In this document: positions 15,685 to 27,840 of the stretch, one piece after another
Position numbering within the stretch: position 1 is the stretch's first letter
Layout of the letters: the number at the start of each line of letters is the position of its first letter
Assembly (NCBI GenBank): GCA_009617715.1
Contig: VTFK01000299.1
Location: forward strand, 1-64,000
Direction of reading: 5' to 3'
Length of the DNA stretch: 64,000 nucleotides
From: Plectrocnemia conspersa
Lineage: Eukaryota; Arthropoda; Insecta; Trichoptera; Polycentropodidae
Translations under genes and position numbers: made by a program
Notes under the pieces: model-generated
Told to the model about the DNA's origin: nothing
The model's database searches: none
The model's input: only the letters and a program-made list of their open reading frames with translations

Positions 15685-15845
15685 ATAATTTTTTTAAGTT
15701 TTCGGGACCCCTGGTGTACTACACATGCATTTAAGAGTCGGAGAAGAATATCTAAATAATTGCGAAGTACCCAAAATCAAATATAAAGGCGGAAGCGTTA
15801 TGGTCTGGGGTTGCATGGCAGCAGCAGGGGTAGGAATAGTTTGAA
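15685..15845 (+). mobile_element. Tc1-like transposase fragment
   Basis: The translation at about 15784-15835 reads KGGSVMVWGCMAAAGVG, the conserved GGSVMVWG block of Tc1-family transposases just before the second catalytic aspartate region. The rest of the transposase cannot be followed. The same block occurs in the opposite-strand copy at 20.6-21.3 kb, so the two probably derive from one family. Confidence 0.65.
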
Positions 15846-16659
15846 TAGTGACATTTATATTTCAATATTTTAATCCACTTTAATGGATTCTTACTGACAA
15901 ATATTTCCAAGCACAGACCACGCTTCCATCCAATTCAAGCAAGAAAACTTTTTATGCCATACTTCTCTAAAAAGCAGGGGCTACTATGGCTATACAAATA
16001 TATTTACATATATATTTTTATTGCTCAAATTTTAAATGAACAAATATAATGGCAATTTGTATACAAATTACCTTAAAAACATATTTATCGTTTCATTAAA
16101 TCAATTAATTAAAATTATTAGTAATTCATTAGTAATAAATCGGAAATCGTATATGAGAGAAGCACTACAATTATTAAATTTGGGTTTTTTGTAAATATAT
16201 ATTTACCATGTAAATATACACACATGTAAGTATTTAACATTTGTATAAAGCTCATTTTAAATGCGCTAGCAATAAATAATAAACAATTGCAGAAACAGTC
16301 TGTAACCGAATCATAATAAATGTACAAATTTATCGCGTTATTTGCAAATTTTATTTACAGATTAGTTCCTAAAACTAAATAACATTTTAATTTGTACCAA
16401 TGGAATTTATTAAATTTATTAAGATAATTCATAGACTTGACTATTTTTTTAAAATTGTAAAGAAAATGTCTAAATAACTAACTGATAGATTTAGAAACCG
16501 TAAGCAAAAAATAAAGGCAGGTCAGGAACAAAATGATCATAAATAGTTTTTACTTTTATTTAAAACTTATTAGTTCAGCAGTAACACTATATCATAACAT
16601 ATTCAAACTTATACACATATCTTCATAGCGTCGTATATATACGTATGTATACAACAGGG
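15846..16659. other. AT-rich spacer, no gene seen
   Basis: The first hundred bases may still be decayed Tc1 sequence. Nothing else is recognisable. Confidence 0.4.
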
Positions 16660-17130
16660 TGAACAAATACGTGAAAAGCAATCGTAAACCCGATTCGCGC
16701 AAACGAATCGTATACGAGGGCGTTTTCTTCCCCGACGATTTCCCGTGAAGAAAATCCATCCCCGCTGTGTGTGTGTATGCAGTGGCAGATATCATTCCAT
16801 TGGCCGGGAAAAGCGTCGTAGACCCTCCCAGTTACATTCGTAATATGTACAATTGTAGAGGCTTTCGTGCTTATTGCCGTGCGAGAGGGACGAAACACGA
16901 ATGGCGGGCCGCAATTGGTTGGGCCGCTCCCCTACCGTAGTACGAATGTATTTTTTTGCTCTCTACCATTGTATGAATGTCTGTCTGCGGCATGACGACT
17001 GTGGATTCGGCGTAGAAGCCTCGTAGCACGCGATAGGCTGCTACGGACGGCCCGTAGTCACGGTCTACGGTTTTGCGCGCACGCCCGTTATCACGGTCGG
17101 GATCTTATGCAAACGAGCGTGATAAGGTTT
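16660..17130. promoter_or_regulatory. CpG-rich island with two inverted repeats
   Basis: This is one of the most GC-rich blocks of the left half. It holds an inverted repeat CCGTAG-7 nt-CTACGG at about 17051-17069. A second, TTATCACG paired with CGTGATAA, lies at about 17088-17127 with a 23-base loop. The words CTACGG and CGTAG recur through 16990-17070. The minus-strand open frames carry no motif. It may be regulatory or produce a structured RNA; neither is shown. Confidence 0.33.
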
Positions 17131-17209
17131 AATGATTTCATTCCGGATTTTGTTTTAGATCTCGATAGTAAAATAAAAATATTTTTAATGAAACCGGATC
17201 TTCTGATAT

Positions 17210-17262
17210 GTTGAGAGTCGTGTATGTACATATGTATGTATGTATGTACATACATATAAATC
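17210..17262. repeat. TATG/CATA microsatellite
   Basis: Interrupted tandem TATGTA/TACATA words form a self-complementary simple repeat. Confidence 0.7.
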
Positions 17263-17897
17263 ATATAAATATTTTTTTAAGATATGTGTTAATCGTTAAT
17301 AGACTTTTAAAACGGTATTGGAAAAAATATAATAGATTATATACAATAGATCTCTTAGTAAATCTACTTACTCTATTATATACATATTTTTGTAAATTCA
17401 CCTGATAGGGAAAATAATTTCTCTTTGAAAGCTGATAATTTAAGTTAATTATTTTAACAAAGTAATTCCCACTAAAAGCTAACAATACATGAGATTTGAG
17501 CTGCTAATAATATGGTGCTCTCTCAAAGTTTATATATCATAAAATTATTATGTTGAATCAAAGCATATATTTACAATATAAACACTATTGGCCAAATTAA
17601 TAAAGATAGTTTTTGAATAAAGAAATCATTAATTCCGAATGAATATAAAAAACATTTGTAAAAAATATATTAGAAGAATAAGCTAGATAGTAAAAAAGCA
17701 TACAAATAATGTTTAAAAAAATATATAATAGTCTTACATAATATTATTTTATTATTTTATTAATTTATTTAGCTTAATAGCTAATCTTTACATCTAACAA
17801 ATTTAGTAAACATATATAAAAATATATAAAAAATACATAACAGAAAAAAAAAATAAAAAAATATACAATAATAAAGTCTTAATATTATAATTTATTT
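17263..17897. other. AT-rich spacer, no gene seen
   Basis: A/T-dominated sequence with poly-A tracts. Nothing recognisable. Confidence 0.5.
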
Positions 17898-18110
17898 CTA
17901 TATGTACGAAGGTGTTTTTTTATTCCATTTATGAAACCCGTTATATTTTTGCTGTTTCGGATTTCTTAAAACTATATCACTTATACCTATACTCTCCAAT
18001 TTCTTTAACATTATTTTTCTGTCTATTGTTTCGAAGGCTCTCTTGAAATCCAAGAAAACTGCTCCAATGATTTTGTTTGTATCCTTAGCCAACAGCCAAT
18101 CATTTATCAC
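17898..18110 (-). mobile_element. LINE reverse transcriptase fragment
   Basis: On the minus strand the frame reads VFLDFKRAFETIDR, then LKKLESIGISD. This is the reverse transcriptase block of jockey/CR1/R1-type retrotransposons in which the first catalytic aspartate lies in the LDF motif. An N-terminal NDWLLAKDTNKIIGA matches the preceding region. The frame ends soon after, so only about 60 codons remain. Confidence 0.75.
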
Positions 18111-19534
18111 TACTTGTAATGCAGTTTCAGGGAAATATTTCTGTTTTTTTATTTATAAATATAAACTAATATTAATAACACTTACGCAATGTATACTCGT
18201 AATTTCATATTCTACAATATTAATTAAAAATATTTAAGAACCCTTATTACGCACAAAAAAATAAAATCTATCGTCATTGTATTTATGATTTTTTAGTGTA
18301 ATATACAATATAATATTTACCAATTTGTAAAGAACGCCTCTTCTAAAACACGTTTAAGACATATTGCTCTAAACTTATTTTATGTTGGATTAAAATACTT
18401 TTTTCTTAATATTTTTATAAATTTATATTTCTTTATCTTTTCATTTTTTGTTAAAAAATTGGGATTTACACTATTTTAAATGTGGCTTAATATTTTTTAA
18501 ATCATTTACTTTTTTATAAATCTTGTTAATAATGTATTTAGGGTAATCAAATTTTAAAATTTAGTTTTCAGATCACCTTTTGCATATATCTATCATAACT
18601 TCTATACCTACTTTATTATGTTTGGCTTATTAAATCGATGAAAATAATTTAAAAACATACTTTTTGCTAACATTAGCCAAGTTTTGTTAAGCATGTCTTA
18701 CTTCAATTGGTAATTGATAAATGAAAAATGTACGAAACAAACTTTTTTTTTTACGCGATAAAAAAGTACTCTTTTTCAATCAACTGATACGTAAAATACC
18801 ATAGTTCTTTGCCTTAAAATTCATACATTCATAGAAAGTACTTACTTGATTAATTTAACATTTAATCAGTTAAACTCAAAGAATCCTTACTAATAAATAT
18901 TTGTTTTAAAACTATTATATTTATTTAAAATTCGAAACTGATGTAAAATACCCCAAAATAAATAAATAATATTCCATATTACAAAAATACTATTTAATTA
19001 TATTTTAATTATGTAAAAAAAAACATGTATTTCAGAAGCACCTCTACATGTTTGTAAATCATGTAGTTTATTTTTTGTTTTATTTAAACTTTGCTCTAAA
19101 ATGACAGGAAAAATGATTATCTGTCATTTATATACATATATAATATATATATATACAATATGCTAAGATCTGCAAAGAAGGAAGCGATAAAATTATGTTT
19201 TGGTTTGCAATTATATGTTTATGCAAAAAATTACTTTCACATTTATGAACTTTTAAAACAAAAAAAAGTAATCGGTTGAAGATAGGGAGCATAAAATTTA
19301 AAGTAACTTTATGGGTCTAGAGTCTAGAGGGTGATGTCGTCGTACACAAATATATTTTGGGGTATCAACTTAAAAAGTTTCTCAACATATGATCTATAAA
19401 TTTGCATCAGAACGATATATATACTGTTATTTCCAAAGGCTTTTTAGTGAAACAGATGGACAAACTTTTGTAATTAGTATAGAAGATGTGAAAAATAATG
19501 TAGAATTGGTTCGCTAAACAAAAAACAAGCATCC
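18111..19534. other. AT-rich spacer, no gene seen
   Basis: I see no coding motif. Long T and A runs dominate. Confidence 0.5.
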
Positions 19535-20245
19535 ATTTGTTAAATGACATAACGCCGCAGGAGCTGTCCAAAGAGACACCAGAGCTGGAGCGAGGCCGAA
19601 AGTTCATTCAATTTATAATTGCGATAACAATCAATATTGATAGATCGTCTGGCCGGGAGCTTAATCCTGACGAGGGAGGAGCGAGAAGAGGAAACGGAAA
19701 CGGACGGCCGCGCGGGGTAACCGGGTGGATGGGTCGGGTGGTCGGAAAACTCGAGATATGGGGGTGAGTTCACGTAGCGTGGTGTGAGTTTAGGGTGGTT
19801 CGGGGGCGAGTGTCGTAGCGGCCAACACGGCGCTCTCGGAATATCAATAATGTCTCTACTGCTCTCTGCTATTGCTTCTCTCTCGTGGAAACTGAGCCAG
19901 TATGGCTGCTAATGTCTTATAGATCCACCGCTACGTGTGTCGCCAACTGGCGACATTACAACGCGGAAGGGGACGTTTCATTACTCCTGGGCGACAACCT
20001 GCAACTCCTTCGGACGCCCCCACCACCCCACGATGATGTCTCTTCGGTAGAGATCTGGTGTATACCTATGTGTGTGGGGGTGGGTGGGCCACCGACGGCC
20101 CACCCGCTTTGGCCAACTTTTAATTATCGCCAAACGATATCCCATTTGCGCGGGATGGGGCGGATCTCGCGATCGACATAGCGCACAGCTGCGATTCTAC
20201 GTGTTTACGTGATTCGTTACGTGAAACGTTTTTCAGGTGTGCCTG
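19535..20245. promoter_or_regulatory. largest GC-rich island of the gene-poor stretch
   Basis: About 700 bases of GC-rich, CpG-containing sequence surround an AT core that reads like clustered homeodomain sites (TTTATAATTGCGATAAC, ATCAATATTGAT) at about 19607-19643. Frames are open on both strands over much of it, but none shows a known domain and none is bounded by good splice signals. A developmental enhancer or conserved non-coding element is the simplest reading; an unrecognised exon is possible. Confidence 0.38.
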
Positions 20246-20619
20246 TGTTTGTGATGAAATGTTTTTTATAATATTAAAAATGATTTCATTATTTTAATGT
20301 TAATCATTAGTCATTTTTATGATTAATGTACTACATCTTCATAAAAGACAACTTAAGTATAATATACATCGCACAATTTTTAAACTACGAAGTATTATAC
20401 TGATTGAAAAATGTACGGTAAGTTCATAAAAGTATAACAATAAGACAGATTGAATCATCTTAATAATATAGCGTAAGTATGCGTTTATTTGAAAGCAGCA
20501 AATACAAGCTTGGCCATAATAAGATTACACCCCAATAAACGTGTTATATCTTAAAATATATATAAAAAACCGATTGAGGTTGTTTAAAGTGCTTATTTTA
20601 AGCTTATATTTAATATTTT
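20246..20619. other. AT-rich spacer, no gene seen
   Basis: Nothing recognisable before the Tc1 remnant. Confidence 0.4.
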
Positions 20620-21290
20620 TAGGCCCACCCTTAGATTTAATTACAGCTGCAACCACTTTTGAAGCAATGTCAACTAATGACTTGCAGGCGGGCGGAGACA
20701 ATGTTGTCTATTCCATCTGTAATTTTTCTCGCAGCTCAATTTTAGATTTGCAATTGTGTTGGGCAACCTTTCCTTTTAATTTTGCCCATAAATTCTCTAT
20801 TGTATTTAAGTCTAGTGACTGTGTGGGCCATTCTAAAAGCGTCAATGTTTCCTACACCTGCTGCTGTCATGCAACTCCAGACCATAACGCTTCCGCCAAA
20901 ATATTTGACTTTGAGTAGTACGCAATCAGCTAGATTTTGTGTACTACATTGTACTACACCAGAGGTCACAATAACTAAAGTTTAATTATATTTAAAAACT
21001 ATTGCTTTAGAAATTTTTAAATAAATATTTTTTAACTATCTTTCTATATTAACCAATTTTAATTTAAAATTACCTTAATGTTGGATTCATCAGAACTAAT
21101 GACTTTCACATAATCTTCAAATGTCGATTCTCGGTGTGTTCGTGCCCACTCTAACTTTACAAGTTTGATATATTTCGTTGAGCCTTTTCAACCTCTGTTC
21201 CGCGAAAAAATTGCCTTCCGCTTGCAGAGACTTCAGCAGTCAGCTTTGAAGACATTTTTCAACGATTTTTAACATTTGATCTTCCTGTTT
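20620..21290 (-). mobile_element. internally deleted Tc1-like transposon
   Basis: Reading the minus strand, a weak RTHRESTFEDYVKVISSDESN block near 21090-21145 matches the WSDES motif around the first catalytic aspartate. After a frame break comes YFGGSVMVWSCMTAAGVGN at about 20845-20905. Directly after it, in another frame, comes the WPTQSLDLNTIENLW motif that normally lies about 60-70 residues further on. The intervening piece with the second aspartate is deleted, so the element cannot transpose by itself. Confidence 0.72.
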
Positions 21291-21539
21291 TTTTTTCCAG
21301 TTTTTGTCTTTGTAGTAATATCCTAAAATACATATTGAATCAATTTTTTTTTTTTTGAGTGTGTGATACTATAAATTTTTTTTAATTCAGCAATCGTAAT
21401 TTTACCATTTTCAATATCCAATAATTGTTTTGCAAAACGTTCTGTTGAAGCATCGTTTAGCAATTGAACATGAATGATATATGATGTCATCAGTGTAAAT
21501 TTAATAACCTGTCTCTACAAATTTGATGCTTTTAAAACA

Positions 21540-21720
21540 CATTTAGTTGGTGTTGAATGTGGTATAACAGGTAATGTCTGACGAAAGTTACTTGCTAATA
21601 ATATTAGCGCACCACCGAATGGCTGTTCATTTCCACGTAAATCTCGCAATGTTCGATCCAATGCAATTGATATTTGTGCGACAACCAATATTGTGTCATT
21701 TTGCTGACGTTGTTATGGTA
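21540..21720 (-). mobile_element. Helitron helicase fragment
   Basis: The minus strand encodes RTLRDLRGNEQPFGGALIL, then NFRQTLPVIPHSTPTKC. This corresponds to the PIF1-like helicase block of Helitron RepHel proteins, where the usual form is GGDFRQ-LPV. Neighbouring sequence on the same strand (about 21380-21500) may be more of the element but is broken by frameshifts. No RepHel nickase motif or CTRR end was identified. Confidence 0.65.
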
Positions 21721-22084
21721 CAACAATAATAAAATATTCAACAATTGAATATCAAAAAAAATATTATAAAATATACTTTCGAAATCAGAGCTCAGCTTCG
21801 CCCGACTGGCTAAATATATTTGAATTTTATTTAATTTATTACATCGTATTTATACATATTTTCCACGAGTTTAACCTACGTGACGACGAAAGTGTATGGT
21901 GTCATTATACCAGAAATTTGAGATACGGCGGCGAGCATCTTAAACTTAATTTACGCGTTGTATGTGATTTAATACTAAATTAAGATATATTTAAACAAAA
22001 AAAAATACAACGGTGGCAATGTGATATGACTTAAAAATTATAGAACGGCGGAGAGCATCTAAAACTTAAATAATGGATTACAAC
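21721..22084. other. spacer with probable repeat debris
   Basis: The phrase 'cggcggagagcatctaaaacttaa' near 22045 recurs in related form near 21925 ('cggcggcgagcatcttaaacttaa'), about 120 bases apart. This indicates an old tandem duplication or repeat internal structure. Confidence 0.45.
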
Positions 22085-22300
22085 GAAAAATATGACGTCA
22101 TATCGCGAGCGCGTTTGAGCCTGACAACACTATAAAAACAACAGTGTTACCTGTCGGATTTCATTTAATCCATTCTCTAAACACTCCCAGCACTAATAAG
22201 AACAAATAGTACAATTTTCAGCAAAATCGGTTCAATAAGTTTTGAATCTATAGAGAACATACATACGAACATTACCTTTTATTTATATAGATATCAACTA
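22085..22300 (+). repeat. transposon 3' tail-like sequence
   Basis: The stretch contains 'aaaatcggttcaataagttttg', then ATACATACGAACATTACC and a terminal 'tttatttatatagat'. This phrase, known to me from 3' ends of interspersed repeats in insect genomes, argues for the tail of a mobile element. It might belong to the Helitron remnant upstream. Confidence 0.4.
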
Positions 22301-23029
22301 ACAATACATCATTTTAATAATCATTATCTTAAAGTTACTAACGCAGTAACGCAAACAGACATAAAACATGAACAGCAAAATAGGTGTTTTAATGTGTCAT
22401 CTAAACTTTAATTATATTTTAAATCACTGCTTCTGTCATTTAACAATTGCGCCCTTGAGCATAACTTGGATTAAAATAATGTTTATTATTACAATAAATA
22501 AAATATTAAAATAAAAAAAATATTATAAAATGTATAAATATATTTAATTAGGAAGGTATTATTAAATATAAAAATAAGTGTATCATTATATTTATTTGCA
22601 TAGTTTTAACTTAAAAGTAGTTTTTCTTACGGAAACTAATCGGTCGTGCCCTAAAAGTTGGTCACCAAAGAATTACGACGCTAGTTTTTAGTTCGAAAGC
22701 AACAATGGTGTGCTTTACTGATGTTTAAAAAACCAGTTAGTTTACAACTTAATTGAAATATAATTACTTTTAATTTATATGATTAACTTTATTATTTAAA
22801 AAATGTGCTTAATGAATATATTATGTAATACATTATACATGGTACTATGTATAAAAATATATAAATACGTTTAATGTTACATAGTAACAATTTAACGCTT
22901 ATTATTAAAAGCATATTATATTCAACTTAAATTAATATATATCATACACGGTATATAGCAAGTACATATGTATAAAGATTTACCAACGAATGAGAACGTA
23001 CACTCATCTCAGAGGTCGTCGGACATTTT
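22301..23029. other. AT-rich spacer, no gene seen
   Basis: No recognisable feature. Confidence 0.45.
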
Positions 23030-23340
23030 GTTTCGCAAAGTAAATTTTACAACACTTTCATTTCCACAAGAAACGACGTAAAATACAGAAGCAATATGCT
23101 CGAACAACATCGCAGGCTGCTCGGAGTCCCCACAATTCCTCGTTCCTTGATCCTGCTGCCACCCACCCTGCTACCCTTCCCACTGCCCTGGATGACGCTC
23201 GGGGATGAGGCAGGAGACCTGCACCACCTCCGACCCCTTCGCCCTCGCTGCCATCACGAAAACCTTTCATTCGGCTCCAAAGAAAAAATAAGTGGATTTT
23301 ACCACTCGTTGTTTTTCCTGCGCTGCTGCGAGCAAAATCA
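23030..23340. promoter_or_regulatory. GC-rich island, putative non-coding element
   Basis: The composition is GC-rich with open frames on both strands whose translations are Pro/Leu-rich or Gly/Ala-rich and lack motifs. The plus frame continues into AT-rich sequence without changing character. I do not call a gene here. Confidence 0.3.
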
Positions 23341-24780
23341 TTATTTATCTATAGAATTCCCATCTAAAAAAAATGGAGGAAAACTTTTTCAGAAGCCTAC
23401 AACGCACATACTTATAATACGCATTATATATAAAATATTTATTTTGAATATATATTTCATATATCTATATATGTATATCACATACACACGTGAGGATATA
23501 AAGTGACACAATAAAAAAAAATCTTTCACTCGCCGTGCTTTGGTAAGGGTGTTCGCAATGGGGTGTGTGTGTAAATTTTAGAAGCATTTTAGTGCCAAAG
23601 CTCTCCACGCCATCCAAACATAAAAAAGTGTAACAGTGAAGGAAAAGCTTGAAGAAGATATATCGTTTTTTGATGCTTAAATTTCACGCTTTATATATGC
23701 ATAATATATTCGGCGAAATCTCCGAGTAGATCCGAATATAAGATTGATTGTGCAAATAAAGAGGCACCATAGTTCTTCAATGCAGTATTGGCAGTTTTAA
23801 AACGAAAGAGCCTACTAATTGAATAACAAATTGTAATTATACCAAAAAATAATAACATATTGCTATAACAGTTATTATATAATATAATGAAAGACAAATC
23901 TAAATCTGTTCTGATATTTTTAAACTAATTTTAATATGCATACTATTATTTTTTATTTATTTGAATTAAGATGGTAAAAATAATACAAATAGATAAGAAG
24001 CAAAAAATAATAAATCAGAATTCTAAGCTTAAATTCAATAAACATATTTTGAAACTTTGCTCTTAAGGGCTTGCTGCCACTGCGACCCTTTAACCGATAT
24101 TAAATAGACATAGTGTGCTAACTAAAAAAATAAAATTAACAATTAATTATAACCACTAACGTTTTATTTTATATTCCTATTTTTTTATCGAATTGTTTCT
24201 AATTACAAATTGTGAACATGAAAATGGTTATAATATATAAATAGTATTATTGTATAATTACTTATATTCATAAAATAAACGTATTTAATAATAAAAACGG
24301 TTAAATTGCTTTATTAATTTAATTAAATTTTGTTGAAATTATTTTATGTTAAATTTTAATGGTAATTAGAGACTTGAATCCAAATATTCGAATACTGACT
24401 ATATTTACCTGTTTTTTTATTATTTTATGTATTCCTGTATTTATTATTTGTCTCAATTTACTACTGCAGTATTTACGCTTTTTTAGTGTCTTCTTATTTT
24501 TATTTATGACTTTTTTCTTCTTATTTTTATAATTATTATAACAGTCATGACCATAACAGATAAAAATCCAACAAAAAAAATATTAAGAAAAAAAAAAACA
24601 ATTTTTAATTGCCGAAATTCTAGAAACTATTTATAATTCCTAGTTAATATTATACACACTGTGGACATTATTAATGATTTTTTATGTTTTTAATTAGTAC
24701 GAGTAACGTTTAATTTTAAATATGTTTGAATCAACATGCATACATATGTGCTGATGCACTGAAAGTGTTTTAGAATATTC
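23341..24780. other. AT-rich spacer, no gene seen
   Basis: No coding or RNA signature. Confidence 0.5.
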
Positions 24781-25164
24781 GCACAAATTTGGACTTACTC
24801 TTTTTACAGAAAGACCTAGAGTCGTTGTGGAGGTGGTCGATCAGCAATCGACTGCCTTTGAGGATCGCCAAGTATCACGTTGCTACATTTTTCAGATCCC
24901 CTTGCTATTACATTTTATACGAAGGTGTTTTAAGCAAAATAGTTACGTCGATGACCTAGGAATGACGTTCAAGCAAAGATGGAAATTTTCTATGCACATC
25001 GCGGATGTTCGGCCTTGTTATGCAGAGCGCGTGTCAGTGCGATTTGAGTTCTGTACTAAACGTTAGTTCGTAGCGTGCTTTAATATAGCTCCATTGTACT
25101 CCTTGTTTTTAGAAAGAATTCATATAAATTTTTTTGAGATATCTGTACAAGAGAGATTATATGT
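24781..25164. other. unidentified GC-richer stretch with a 79-codon open frame
   Basis: A plus-strand frame at 24827-25066 has no motif I recognise. It directly precedes a dispersed repeat, so it may be the body of the same unclassified element. I would not call it a gene. Confidence 0.25.
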
Positions 25165-25275
25165 GGTCACATCACAGTGCCTTTTTGCTAGTAGGACGAG
25201 ATACAATTCGTTGCTTTTTCGAGATAGCATCTACTAAATAAAGCACTTTTTATAGTTGCTAAGGAGTGGTGTCGA
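25165..25275 (+). repeat. dispersed repeat, copy 1 (pair at 32.65 kb)
   Basis: The order of phrases AGTGCCTTTTTGCTAG, ACAATTCGTTGC, TAGCATCTACT and AAAGCACTTTTTA matches a second site at about 32653-32745 along roughly 95 bases, with perhaps three of four bases the same by eye. The family is not identified. Confidence 0.6.
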
Positions 25276-26699
25276 CAACCCGTTAATGCTCTATGACTTT
25301 TGGCTGCGAGCTGCAGAGTTCTCAAAAAAGAGTCGCGATCGCGTTCTTTATTCTTGCCCGTTGCGCTTAGGACGTCAGCGCTTGAAAACGCTCCTCTTGC
25401 GCGATAGCTATTAAGAGCTAAAAATAATTATGTGAGGTGGTGCTCGTCTAATTTAGATGTGCACCATAATCATTTTTTTATTTTTTTTAAATGTTAATTT
25501 ATAATCGTCAAATTTGTAATAAAAAAATATAATATAATAGCAATAATAACAACAACGAAATGAATCATTTCTGCAGCAAGAAAGAAAAAAACGAATATTT
25601 CGACTTCTTTTGCCCTTTTAAATAATAATGTGTATTTTTATTAGGTATAAAATGAACCGGTATGTTTAATACGTTTTACCTGTATCCAATGAAAATATTT
25701 ATTTATTTTCATTTAGTTTATTCTTACTATGCAATTTATTATTTTACTAAAAAGTTTTATCAGGGTTCGAATTAGTGATTTTTTAGATATATATTTCACC
25801 TTGACAATCTTATTTATTCAAGCATTTTTTATCACTCAAGTATCAGCTGTAATCTAGTAATAATTCAAATATAATATTTCCATCCCATTAACAATTTCTT
25901 TTCTCGTGTTTTCAAAACACTGTTGCATGCATTATCTTTGTTCAGACCACATATTTTATATATAATCATCAAACGACTGTAATTTATTTACAACGTTACA
26001 TTCGAAAGATTTATCTCGCGGCTGCTTTCTATCAAACCTGAAACAAATTTACAATTGAACTTCCTAAACAGACCCGCCTTCGCCCATATATAGACCAGTT
26101 TCTCTTTTTTAGAACCATGACTATGTTCTAATCTACAACACATTGTCGCCAGGCTGCGTAGAAAGTGGCTCAAAAGTTTAGTCGATGCAATGCCATCCAA
26201 ATAGTTAGGAAGCTCCGGTTCAATGTGTGGTAATAAGACTTTCGTTTAATCGATTCGTTTTTAATCTTCTCCTGACTTCGGTATTTGTAGGTACCTTAAG
26301 TATAATACATCCAACGATGAGACAGAAATTTCTAACACTTTCAACGATGAACCGTATAGGTACAGGTTCGGTAACATTTTTGAACCAGATATGGAATCCA
26401 CACCATGTGCTTAGGAAGCATATTTTAAAATATATTTTCTGATAATGCTTAATTTTGATTCAAGATATTTCATATAAATAACCATTTCATTACTTAAAGT
26501 CACGAGATGCATACGTGCTAAAAAGCATGTCATATGAAAAATTTAAAGAATTTAAAATATACATAATAAATGACATCAATATTATCTAAAAATTCTTTCA
26601 TCCGCTTACGAAATAAATAATTTATATCACTCGTTAAAATTCTTTCAATGAGTTTAACTTTCATTTGTATTGAAGACCTTGATGAGATACTTTTAGAAA
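25276..26699. other. gene-free stretch
   Basis: A GC-richer patch at 25290-25400 gives way to AT-rich DNA. The minus-strand frame at 25988-26200 and the plus frame at 26227-26442 have no recognisable motifs. Confidence 0.35.
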
Positions 26700-26950
26700 T
26701 AAAAACGAATGTCACGGGCGTATATAAGTTTCAATTTTTATTCGCATGAAATATGCTCCAAATTTCGGGACGCTGTGTAAGTACCTAAAGGTTTTGGCTG
26801 AACTGGTTCCTTAAAAAACGCAAAGGGCATCCCGTACGATCTTGGCGAAAGTCACGAAGGGCAAACCGATGTGACTCTTTGTGCTTTTTTATATTTTGCG
26901 GGAGCGGCCATATAATTTTGATGCGTGAGCGTGCGTTTGGAAAGCTTTCG
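26700..26950. promoter_or_regulatory. putative conserved non-coding island
   Basis: A balanced-composition block without repeats, bounded on both sides by AT-rich DNA. It has no coding motif; regulatory function is inferred only from composition. Confidence 0.28.
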
Positions 26951-27534
26951 TTGAATATATTCTTAAATTTTTATGACTTTAAGCTTCAGGGTTTATAAAT
27001 ATAATTTTACAAAATACAAGTTTGCCTTATTCACTATATTTTAATATTTTTGTGTATATATAAGCACACATTAAAAATAAGCATATATAATACATAAATA
27101 AAAATATGAAAGGAGGAAATAAAATGTATTAATAAAAAAAATATAATAAGTACTTTGCTGCGATACATTTATCTCATTATTAGAGAAATTAATACAAGGT
27201 TCTACTTTAATTTATCAATGTAAGGCTATAGTATAAGCTATAATAATATCTTTAGAAATTATAAACATGCAATTAATTATATATACTAATATTTTACATA
27301 TTATAAAAATTTCAAACGCTTTTAAATTATTAAAAAAAAATTTACTTTTTAATTATTTATTACTAATATCCTAATGATAAAATTTAAAATGTACTTAAAA
27401 CTAGTGTTTAATATATTCTAGTGATTAAATATACTTTGAACTCTATATATATTTAATTAAAACTGTCCCTGTTTGAAATTGATCGAATTTTACCATAAAC
27501 TAATAATAATTAATTACTACCCAATTTAACAATC

Positions 27535-27840
27535 GAAAAACGACCTCGGTTTGCGGCTTTAACAGTTCAGAATGGATGAAAGGTTAAAAGGTTCTTCAAC
27601 CTGGTCCATTATTTTATTATCAAATCCCGATCTGCCCATACAGTAAATGTTGACTTAGGTCGAGAGAAATTTTAATTATGCCCACCTGCTTTTAAAGGTA
27701 CGTAAATTTTACAAGAGGACTGTGGAATAGTTTATATGACATTCATTACCCACACGTAACGAGATAATCGTATTACGGTGGTTGTATATTATAATATTTA
27801 CCTCTCGAAATATCCTAAAACGACCCTCGTTCGTATAATA
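27535..27840. promoter_or_regulatory. putative conserved non-coding island
   Basis: A GC-richer block without repeats or coding motifs, including TAATTATGCCCACCTG and TAATCGTATTACGGTG. It sits between long AT-rich tracts and resembles the other islands. Confidence 0.3.
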
